Below, piece after piece: positions 55,086 to 64,000 of a stretch of 64,000 nucleotides of DNA (its first letter is position 1; each line of letters starts with the position of its first letter). The position numbers and the translations under genes are program-made. The DNA is taken from positions 1 to 64,000 of the forward strand of contig LNAC01001891.1 in the NCBI GenBank assembly GCA_002007465.1, written 5' to 3'. Source of the DNA: Ailurus styani. Its lineage: Eukaryota > Chordata > Mammalia > Carnivora > Ailuridae. The notes below the pieces were generated by a model that searched no databases, had not been told where the DNA came from, and saw nothing but the letters and a program-made list of their open reading frames with translations.

Positions 55086-57044
55086 CTAGATCTTGGTGTC
55101 ATTTACCAAAGTAAAGGCTGCACCTTGTGGATGAATCCAGATATTGTGGGGCCTGGGTTCTGGGGTTCCAGAAGCAATTCACGTGCAAAGTCCCTGTGAA
55201 GACATTATTTTTGAATACTTCTGCCGGGCTGTCCTATGCCCCCGTGCCTTGGGGTTAGCATGTCTGCTGTCCCCTCCCCTCGCCTCATCGCTGTGCCCTC
55301 TGGTTCCCAGGTCTGCGCTCTGGTTCTGGGCTGTGTATTTGCTGCCATGGCACCCCAGCCCTCATTGCCTTGCCTCTAATCCCACCGCGACAGAGCACTG
55401 CCCTCCACAGACAGACCCTGTGCCACACGGGTGACCCATTCATCGACCTGCCTGAATCCCCTCCTCCCCTCCTCCCCACAACCACCCTTCTGCGGGGGTC
55501 TGGCCAGGGCGAGGATGGTCTGCTCTCTCTTCCTCCTCCCCTCTGTCTGCTGGTCTCTCATCTGTGGAGTTGGTTCAGGGAGGAAGGATTGGGAAAAGGG
55601 CCGTGGTCCCTTCCAGGCAGGTGCTCTCTCTGGCTGGGACGGCTTGCCTGAGCGGCAGGGGACAGGTGTTGCCTCTCTTGTGGACACTGGAGAGTGAAGC
55701 AAACCAGTGACCTTCTGCCGCAGTGGCATGGCCCAGGGACTCATCACGCTCTTTGCGGGAGCACTGATAGTCCGATCCATGCCTCCTCTCTCCATCCTGC
55801 CCTTGGGGCCCCGTCTCCTCGCCACCTGCTCACCTGGCAAGTCGGCTGCCTAGGCAGGTATTCACCAGGGTAAGGAAAGACCCATCTTCTCTTCTGCCAT
55901 CCCAGCCCCCTCGCTCACCCCTCCTTTGTTAGGGAGGAAGCAGCACACCGTGGAGGACTTGGCTTCACAAGGAACCTGGTTAGATGGGCTCCCCCAGGGC
56001 ACGGTTACCTGGGAACATCATGCCTCGCTCTGGAAAAGTGACAGCAGGCAACGGAGCTCCACCCAGGCATCCAGAACCTCTGGGAATACGCTTGGCTGTC
56101 GCCCTGCCCCCAGCTTGGTCCTAGGCTGACCTTTTCTGACCTTCTCTCTGTCCTCCCAGCCAGATTGGTGGGGCTGGGTCCAATTCCTATCTGAAACTGG
56201 GGCCAGACAGACATGTGGACACCCTAGGCAGGCTCATACCTTGGCACACCTTCAAGACAAAGCACTTCAAATATCTGTTCAATAAAAATTCAGTAGGATG
56301 GAAGAGAAACTGATGTTCTGTTAATGGTTATAGAAAAATCTTTCCTTTACCATTTCTCTATCACTGGCCAAGGAATTGACGTTCTAAAAAAGAAGAATCC
56401 AAATACCTGGTAAGACATGTCTCATTGTTTCTGTAAATTCTTTTTTCAGTCTTCCCTGTAGTTTCTGAAAAGAGGTGACTTCCCAAGAGGCATACACCAG
56501 AGTTTCAAATTTAAGTAACAAAACAAAACTCATTTTTTAATTTCACGCCATGCTTTATTTATTTTCAAAATGTCTCGACTGTGTCTGTTAGCTTTTAGCT
56601 GACTGCGGGTGCATGGGAATGCCTGGGTGAGAAATGTGGTTACTTCTTTCTTTTTCTTCTCTCTTTTATCCTGGGTTGGGTTTTTTTTTTTTTTTTTGGT
56701 TCTTTTGTTTGCTTGTTTATTTTTAAATGTCCAGTCCAGCTTAACCCACTTGGGTCAGAGTGAGAGCCATTTCCCGCCACACAATTAGGTGAGGTGGGGC
56801 TCAGGGGACCTGGGTCACAGTTTTCCTGGAGGTGATTTTGAGCTCTTGGGTGCTGCCCAGCTGGTGTGTCCCCTGCTCTAGCAACCTGATGGGGACACCG
56901 CCCCCTGCTCCAGGGAGCACCTCTCCACTCTTCTGGCCCCTCTCCCAACCCTGGGCTTTGTCTTCTCCCTCCAGCTCTTAGGGGGCTGTGCTCAGTTCAG
57001 GCACCTTGCCCACGGTGAGCTCCTGAAGCAAATTCTGCCACTTC
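55086..57044. other. Unassigned GC-rich sequence
   Basis: No repeat named. Overlapping frames up to 154 codons on both strands at 55,376-55,840 reflect GC-rich composition. A T-run lies at 56,681-56,698. Confidence 0.4.
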
Positions 57045-57152
57045 TATAGCACATGTAGTGGAAAAAAGGTTCACCTGCATGCAAACTTGCCCAGCTCGAA
57101 TCCAGGCCCAGCTCTTACTAACCATGAAGCTTGGCAAGAAATTCAGCCTCTC
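57045..57152 (+). mobile_element. MIR SINE, left part
   Basis: 'cagctcgaatccaggcccag' (B-box area), 'ctcttactaaccatgaagc' and 'ttggcaagaaattcagcctc' are the tRNA-derived part and start of the core of a plus-strand MIR, interrupted by a Can-SINE. Confidence 0.75.
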
Positions 57153-57374
57153 AGGACACCGGGGTGGCTCAGTCAGTGAAGCATCTGCTTTCAGCTCAGG
57201 TCACGATCCCAGAGTCCTGGGTTCGAGTCCCACATCGGGCTCCCTCCTCAGCAGGGACCCTGATTCTCCCTCTCCATCTCCCAGCCACTCCTCCTGATGT
57301 GCTCTCTCTCTTGTTCTCTTTCTCTCTGTCAAATAAATAAATGAAATCTTAAAAAGAAAAAAATTCAGCCTCTC
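57139..57374 (+). mobile_element. Can-SINE with perfect TSD, nested in MIR
   Basis: Plus-strand copy, 57,153-57,360: 'caccggggtggctcagtcag', 'tcagctcaggtcacgatcc', a CT zone and an 'aaataaataaatgaaatctt' tail. The 14-base duplication 'aaattcagcctctc' is perfect at 57,139-57,152 and 57,361-57,374, and both copies are MIR sequence. Confidence 0.96.
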
Positions 57375-57480
57375 TGAACCAAGGCTCAGTCAACTGTAGG
57401 GACGGTTAACTGTCCCGATCTCACTGGATTATCCAGAGGATTCAGGTACCATATGCACAGTCTGGCCTTGGGAGGCTCGC
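57375..57480 (+). mobile_element. MIR SINE, right part
   Basis: 'tgaaccaaggctcagtcaac', 'gattatccagaggattcagg' continue the MIR core after the nested SINE. Confidence 0.65.
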
Positions 57481-57794
57481 AATACATAGACACTACCCTT
57501 CTCAGGATAACTAGCCTTGTGGCTGTCTTCCTGCAAAGTGATATCAACGTTCCTTACCCTTCCTACACAGATCCCAGGCTGGTAACTTGTGTCAAAAACT
57601 GGAAGGCCACCCAGCTGTCAGTTCTGACCTCCCCCTTCCATGTGTGATCCCTTTATGTGGAATGAAGCTAAACAGCTGCTAATCAACATGGAGATGTTGA
57701 TGCAGGCCCCGTCCTTCACACACCCGTCAGACCCCATCTCTTCTCACCAAAGACTAGAGATGGTGGAATTGTCACAGTCTCAAACTTTGGACAC

Positions 57795-57930
57795 ATACAT
57801 TCCCGGGTTCTAGACCATGGCTTAACCTCCTACCAGTCTACTGATCTGGGGCAAATTAGAAGAGTACCATGTTCATCACTGAGTTTTGTAGGGATTGAAT
57901 GGGGTAATGGGTCTAGAATTCTCAGCACAG
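57795..57930 (+). mobile_element. MIR SINE fragment
   Basis: 'cccgggttctagaccatgg', 'cttaacctcctaccagtc', 'ctgatctggggcaaattag' and 'tgtagggattgaatggggta' are degraded plus-strand MIR text. Confidence 0.55.
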
Positions 57931-58283
57931 GCCTGCGGGAAGGGGTGTTGTGGGACCAAGGATGGGGTTCTGACACCCTGGAGCAAACCACATGTCTCCC
58001 AGGCTTCTGCACTCAAAGAAACAGGAAGCTCTTCTTGGGCTGGTTCTGGGCACTGAAGGTGAGGATGGGCTGTGACTGCTGAAGACTGGAGTGTGGGACC
58101 CCTTCAAACCCCTAGAGGCCTGGAGGTCTATGGTAAAGCAGGAGACCAACCCCACTCCCAGGGACAAAGGCAAGGACACCGGGAGTCAATGCTGATTTGT
58201 CTGCCAGTCTCTGCAAGGGACATCCCCCTTGGCACCCTCCACGTCCTGCTCCTTCTTTCTCTTCTTCCCATTTCCCTTTGTAA

Positions 58284-58655
58284 TCACCGCTGACCCTTGT
58301 ACAACACAGGGGTTGGGGCACCAAGCTCCCATGCAGTCAAAAATCCACAAATAACACCCAACTTCCTTAAAACTTAGCTACTAGTAGCCTGCGGTTGACC
58401 AGTAAGCCTTACCGGTAACATAAAGTGCCCATTAACACATATTTTGTATCTTGGATGGATTAGATGCTGTCTTCTACAATAAAGTAAGCTAGAGAAAAGA
58501 AAACATTATTGAGAAAATCATAAGGATGAGAAAATGCAGTTATAGGACTGTACTGTATTTATCAAAAAAACAAAACAAACAAACAAACAAAACTTCGCGT
58601 AAGTGAATCCCCCCCGAGTTCCAACCCACGTTACTCAAAGGTCGACTGTACTGCA
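58284..58655. mobile_element. Tigger/pogo-like MITE with TIRs
   Basis: The left end 'gctgacccttgtacaacaca' and the reverse complement of the right end ('agtcgacctttgagtaacg') match over about 25 bases as terminal inverted repeats. Inner text such as 'ttagctactagtagcctgcg', 'cattaacacatattttgtat' and 'aataaagtaagctagagaaa' matches an old mammalian pogo-like non-autonomous DNA transposon. A (CAAA)n run lies at 58,571-58,592. Confidence 0.75.
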
Positions 58656-60196
58656 GGGTTGGAATTCTCCCGTCCCCGTTGCCCCACCGTCTGGCCTGCT
58701 GCTGATGTGGAATTCGTCTCTGAACGTGTTCTTTTAAGAGAGTGAAGAGTCCTCTATCCGATCTCAGTTATCCCAGGGCAGGAGACCCAGGCCACCATCA
58801 CTCCTCCAAGAAGCATTCAAGGGGGTGCAAAGCCATCAGGCGCCACCACAGGCTTGTTGATCTCATCTGAGAGGCAACTACACTCAACTCCCTATGGCGC
58901 CTCCAAATAGAAGCCATGACAGAATAGAGAGAAGGTCCCCGAGGACACACACGTTCCTGGGTGGCAGAGCTGGGCATGGGGTGCTGTGGAAAGTCGTAAG
59001 CACTGGGGGACCAGAACTGGGTGCCTGGGAGGGGCAGATACTGAAGACATTACTCTACATTTCTCTCACTTTGGCCTTAGAGACACCCAAAGCGAAATTG
59101 GAGCCTTGTCACCAGTCAGGGGTTGGAGAACACAAGAAACAAGCATCCACTACTCCCAGGCCTTGTTCATCCCAGAGTTGGAAGGAAGAGGCTCCGGAAA
59201 GTCAAGGCTGGCTGTGCCACCACTGAGCAGGGCCGACTTCCCGGGATGACTGGCTGCCCCCAAGAGTGCAGGTAGCATGGGGCCACTCCAGGGTTTCAAC
59301 TCCCCCACAACAGAAACAGATGAGAAGCAGGCATGTATGTCCCACATTTTGAAGAAGTCAATAAAGCAGCCAACTGGTGAGCGAAGACTCAGCTATCTTT
59401 TGGAATCATCAAATGTCTGAAAAATCAATTCTACCAAGGAGAGACAACATAAAGAAGGCTCTAATGCCTGCTGTTTGTTGGGCTGAGATTCTATACGGGT
59501 TTCCTGGAGCAGGAAATCCATGCTGGGAATCGGAAGGAGGCAGAAGAACTATTGAGCAGGTATAATATCACGAGGGACTCGCGAGGAAACTGTAAAGATA
59601 ACAGTTGTAAAAAGGAGTAGGCTAGCAGGCTTTTTACTAATTCATTGGGGAAAAGATACACTGATGTGAAAATGGTCCTCTACTAACTCAGGCAGAGTGT
59701 GGAATCAATGAGGGGTCTGAAGTGAAGCCAACAAAGCTGAGCCCATTCTTCAAAACCATCCTTACTAATTGGAATGAAAAGGGGAATACAAACACCGAAG
59801 GGTTACTAGAAACCTTCCGGAAATAACTCCCAGCAGAAGCGGAGGCAGCACCCTTGGAGCATCTGAGGACCCTGGTGAACAGGTGCAGGTGAGCTCCCAA
59901 GGGATTATGGGAAATGGATCAGCATCTATCAGGTCACCTACAATAGTCCCTGGGAAATGGCGTTGTTACCCTTATTACTTCTTTCGATGAACAAAGTTAG
60001 AGAAAGTTCTGAAAGAAGACGTCCAATATTCTTGGTGAAAATAATCACAGGGGAGGAAAGGAGGGAAGCAAAAGACATTTTGATCCTATTTGTCAAGGCG
60101 GATGTCAGTTACTGGGGAAACTCATCACACACGGAGGGTCACAAAACGTTCAAAAGGCTAAATTCCCAGTATGCTGATCTGAATCCAGCTGCGTTT
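58656..60196. other. Unassigned sequence
   Basis: No named repeat; frames of 85-110 codons at 58,894-59,249 overlap and carry no domain. Confidence 0.4.
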
Positions 60197-60413
60197 AAAA
60201 ATGGCTTCAGGGGTGCCTGGGGGGCTCAATCGGTTAAGGGTCTGACTCTTGATATCAGCTCAAGTCAGGGTTGTGAGATCGAGTCCCTCATCAGGCTCTG
60301 TGCTCAGCAGGGAGTCTGCTTGAGATTCTCTCTCTGCCCCTACCCCCTGCTCATGTGTGCACTCTCTCTCTTTCTCTCTCTCTCTCAAATAAATATATAA
60401 ACCTGTTTTTAAA
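60197..60413 (+). mobile_element. Can-SINE, older subfamily
   Basis: Plus-strand copy from about 60,210: 'ggggtgcctggggggctcaa', 'gactcttgatatcagctcaa', 'tgagatcgagtccctcatc', then a CT zone and a degraded 'aaataaatatataaacc' tail. A loose duplication 'aaaaatggcttca' / 'aaaatgtggtttca' flanks it. Confidence 0.9.
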
Positions 60414-63354
60414 ATGTGGTTTCATGCCCTCTCTCTCCTACCCAAAATGCCAAACTGAGGAAGAAAAGCGCTAGCTGGATCTGCTTGCATTTTCAGTGGG
60501 TTTGTGCCTGCACAGTCCACAGACTATAGAGGTAGAAGAACACCAGCACAGCCCATGCACCCCTACGTGAGTCCTGTGGGCAGGAAAGCCCACTTTGAGG
60601 GTCCTACCATTACCAGCCACCCTGGGCCCCGTATCTGCCCTACGGACAAGGTTCTATAGAGTTCTTTTCCACCTCCTTATTTTGCCTCCCCTTCTTTGAC
60701 GCATTTCTTGTTCTCACTTGTGCCCCTCCCCCAGGTGAACACCATTCACTTGCTCGGGATGTCCTTCGTATCCCTGCAAAGCCCTGGAGGCTGGGCCTTC
60801 CTCCAATCTTATGGTCTTAGGGACAAGCCTACTATGGGGTGACGAACTAAATTACGTTAAGTAGTGAGTGGGCTAACGTGCCAGTGTTAGCAAGGTCCTT
60901 CAAGCGATAAAGTCTTACTCCAGCAAAATAATTCATGGTGCTAATTCAGACTCTGGGGCAAGGTAATGGGGATGGTTTAGGGATGACAAGCCCGTTGGGA
61001 GTCTCACATTAGGGATGCTGCCTATGAGTAAGGCATAGGCAGGCACTACTTACGATTACACTCAGGGCAAGCGGTGCAGCTTTGAAAGGGGCCACATGTA
61101 CATATGTGAAGGACGCAAAAAGGAAGTCTGACTCATCTCTCTACTAAGTCCTATTTAATATCTCAATTATCTCATTACTGATCTTTGAAAAGGAGAGATG
61201 ACAGTGAAGTAATCTCATTTGTATGAATCCCTATATATTATCACCCAAAATGATCATGTTAGGTAATAGATTTATTTGGCTATAAATTATGGAATTAATG
61301 TTGCTAAAACATAATTAGGTGTGCATGTGAAAACTGTACACACCCTGGAACTCATGTACTTATGAAAATTACATGTAATAGATGTACCCTTGAAAACTCA
61401 TATATAAATAGAAATATGTACCATTTTTAAATGCACTAGGAATCTTGCTATTTAAACAAAGCCTATAATTGTACCTATTTAAGAAGGAGGATTCTCTACA
61501 TTTAGAATCTTTAAGCTATTATTTATAATACGGTTTATGTGAATGTACATACTTACACACTGTAACGGCGTACCTGTGCATGTGGGTATGCGTGCTCATA
61601 GTACTATGAAATATACGGTAGCTACCTAGCCTTAAGCCAGTGGTAAATTTCTCCCCCCTGGTCTTACTTTCTTTTTTAAATTCCTGCCCTGTAAACCATC
61701 CAAGTCCTACTGAAGGCCAGTTTAGTTAGTTCATCAGCCTTCTGTTGGAAGGATGCTCCCTGGGGGATAGGTCATACAAAGAAATCAATCTTGCTCCCCA
61801 TGGTGGGTAGTTATAAAGAAATAAGACCTAGTGGAAACTGAGTCCTATTGTTATAACATTCCCTTCTCTGCAGATTATTTTTCTCATTTTGCTTCTGATT
61901 TGGTCTGGGTTCGGGGAGCCCTGAGCGGACTATTTCAGATGGAAATGTGTCTGGTCCAGCTTGGTGGGGCAAAGGGAAGCCCATAACCTCATAGATTGGA
62001 CTTCAATTTCCTGCCCAGCTTCCTGAACAGGGGCTTTCAGATTCTTTTAGCCCACTTATTTATTATCTGGGCTTACAGTATCTGTAGGTCACTGGTTGTT
62101 ACTTTGTTTTTGTTTTTATGAGTCGGTGCAAAAACTTCCAGTCTTAAAAATGTGAAACGATTACATCTGTAATTTCTGGGCTAGCTGTAACTGCCACAGA
62201 AGAATATGTTTTAGAAACACTCTTCACAAAGAATTAAGATGTGTAACTTACAGAAAATACTATGTGACAATCACAAAGTCAGTAGAGGAAGGGAGAGAAA
62301 TGACTAGATATTTCGTCATCTGTCTTCCTTGACTGAGCGATAACACTTTGGCAACCCACTTTGGCTTTTCTTTGGACAGAGAGTCTCTGGGCCTTGAAAG
62401 ATGATCTCTTTCCACTGAATTAAATGATGTCTCCTGCATGTTATTTCTTGTTGATTACCAGGAAAGTCCTCCTCAATGTCGTCCGTTGTTCCAAATATCT
62501 TCTTGCTCGTTCTTGTCTACCTACAGATGCCCTCCATGTTGCTCTTTCCAACTTCTAGCAGCCCACATCCTAGCCAGTGCTATGAAATCCAGGAAGCTCT
62601 TGTATCATATACGCTGATTGGAGATTTGGAAAAGGCAATCACAATATTTATAAACAAAGAAGCTCAAAAGAAACATGGACGCAGAAGAGGCAGAGGCATG
62701 CCCAGAGTAGAGAGAGGCAGCGACGAGGAATCATGGACAGTGACGTCAGCTTGCTCTGAACCCCTATCTGCAGGCTACCCCAGAGGATGGTCCCCAGTGG
62801 CAGCTCCAACTAGCTCTCTTAGCCAATGCTGGGACCGAGCCTGGGGTTGCATACACCTCCAACCAGGAAGGAAACTGCTGCACCTTCTTACCTGCACACC
62901 CGGAAAAATTCCCAGGGCTTCTTGTATTGTGCTCTGAATATGAGGGTAGAAAACTCATCAGGTTTTTATTCATAAATTGTGGAGATGGTGCATTTATGTA
63001 TATGAAAGAGGTAAAATGTTAATGATATTCAAAATGGAGGGCATGCAATGAATTTATAAATCACCTTATTTATATTTTATAAGCATTGAATTTGGATCCT
63101 TTCTTTCCAACCATCTTTCCTGGTCCAAAAGATCTATAATGTAATAACAGCGGAGAATCCCAGCATTGCTACTGTCATTTCCTTTTTAAGACACATATAT
63201 TGATTATACTCTCATGCATATTGCCTCCTTTAGACTATGGGTAACTCTGAAACAGTAGGAGCATGTGGCCAGAACAGTGAGATTCCTCCCACTGGATCAC
63301 CTGCATTCTTATATGTACCAAAAAAGGACTCTGGATACAGAACAGAGTCAGAAA
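60414..63354. other. 2.9-kb stretch without named repeats
   Basis: AT-rich at 61,150-61,620. A 153-codon plus frame at 62,476-62,937 begins with a hydrophobic stretch (residues 8-24) and a basic run 'GRRRGRG', but I recognise no domain and there is no splice or promoter context; probably chance. Confidence 0.4.
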
Positions 63355-63510
63355 GAAAGCTGAATGAAGAGGCAGGGTTTGAATCCTGGTCTCACCACTA
63401 ACTAGCTCCATGACTCTGGACGAAGTCACCTCAGTTCCCTCATTTGGCAAATAGACAGATAGGACTGCGTAGTCTCCAAGAGCCCTCATGGCTCTAACAG
63501 TTTATGTTCC
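63355..63510 (+). mobile_element. MIR SINE
   Basis: 'gcagggtttgaatcctggtc' (B-box), 'caccactaactagctccatg', 'actctggacgaagtcacctc', 'agttccctcatttggcaaat' give a plus-strand MIR from head to core. Confidence 0.82.
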
Positions 63511-64000
63511 TGTAACATGGAAGTTCTAATAATAAGGCACACGGAGAAATCAGTAGGGGTCAAATATCTCTGATTTCCCTCAGTGGGATCAGGGAGACCT
63601 GAGTGAGAAAGCCATCTAGCCACACTGGAAACACCCTGAGGACACGCTAGATCAGGAATAGACACAAATGGGGGAGACTAGAATGATTAGCCAAGGGATC
63701 CGAGGTTTTGATGAGAAAATTGGCAGAGAGCAGCACACCAGCCTTGGTGATGCCGAGCATCCGTGGGTGATGTATGTGAGCATGTGACCTCGGGCTGAAG
63801 AATGACTCCAGGAGAATGGATCAGAACCAAGACCACGGTGCTGGGCATATCTTGGGCTCCCCGCTCTCAGCAGATCCAGCTCGCTTACCATGGCACGGAC
63901 ACCCCTTCTTCATAGAAGTGCAGGTGCTATACGGTAATATCTTCTTTTTTGAAACCCCAAATGGCAACTAGGGCTTCTGGGGAACATTTTCAGAGCAGTA
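63511..64000. other. Unassigned sequence at window end
   Basis: No gene or repeat named. Confidence 0.4.

Noticed and set aside
59957..60400. 147-codon plus frame
   Set aside because: Its last 60 codons are Can-SINE sequence and the rest has no similarity.
1..64000. CRISPR arrays, operons, bacterial or phage features
   Set aside because: None seen; no regular repeat-spacer pattern, and the content is typical of a mammalian nuclear genome.

Overview
This window is nuclear DNA from a carnivoran mammal, most likely a mustelid (ferret, mink, otter or a relative). The evidence is about sixteen tRNA-Lys-derived Can-SINE copies on both strands. Several belong to the subfamily with 'gttaaagcctctgcc' in the head and an 'aaataaataaataaaatctt' tail, and most have readable target-site duplications. 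I recall that subfamily from mustelids, so the family-level assignment is from memory and not proven. I found no host protein-coding gene, rRNA, functional tRNA, CRISPR array or bacterial feature. The open reading frames are short, lack family similarity, and mostly lie in repeats or microsatellites. The window reads as intergenic or deep intronic DNA.

Layout. 1-9.4 kb: AT-rich, with old L2 and L1 pieces (one L1 scrambled at 2.7-4.8 kb, one clean 1.1-kb insertion with target-site duplication at 5.7-6.9 kb) and a GT microsatellite. 9.4-17.6 kb: Can-SINEs at 9.4, 12.3, 12.7, 14.2 and 17.1 kb, MIR and L2 relics, and stacked L1 3' ends. 17.6-20.1 kb: a stretch with little recognisable repeat. 20.1-30.7 kb: MIR, L1, two hAT-like relics, a possible ERV1-type LTR, a polypurine tract beside a local duplication, and a MaLR-type LTR at 29.6 kb. 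30.7-43 kb: two large, old L1 loci of opposite orientation (33.5-36.4 kb plus; 40.4-42.9 kb minus), both hit by Can-SINEs, and a 72-bp tandem duplication. 43-60 kb: more GC-rich, with a 177-base assembly gap at 48,388-48,564, several MIRs, and a decayed Ty3/gypsy-type reverse transcriptase at 53.4-54.1 kb. 57-64 kb: a Can-SINE nested inside a MIR, a pogo/Tigger-like DNA transposon with terminal inverted repeats, and a quiet AT-rich end.

No genes work together here. The history is layered transposition: very old L2/MIR/hAT/gypsy relics, then old L1 and LTR copies, then carnivore Can-SINEs inserted into those. The most notable item is the gypsy-type reverse transcriptase, because Ty3/gypsy pol remnants are scarce in placental mammals outside a few domesticated genes. 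It has lost one catalytic aspartate and carries in-frame stops, so I call it a dead relic. All repeat family names rest on recalled consensus sequences, not on a database search.
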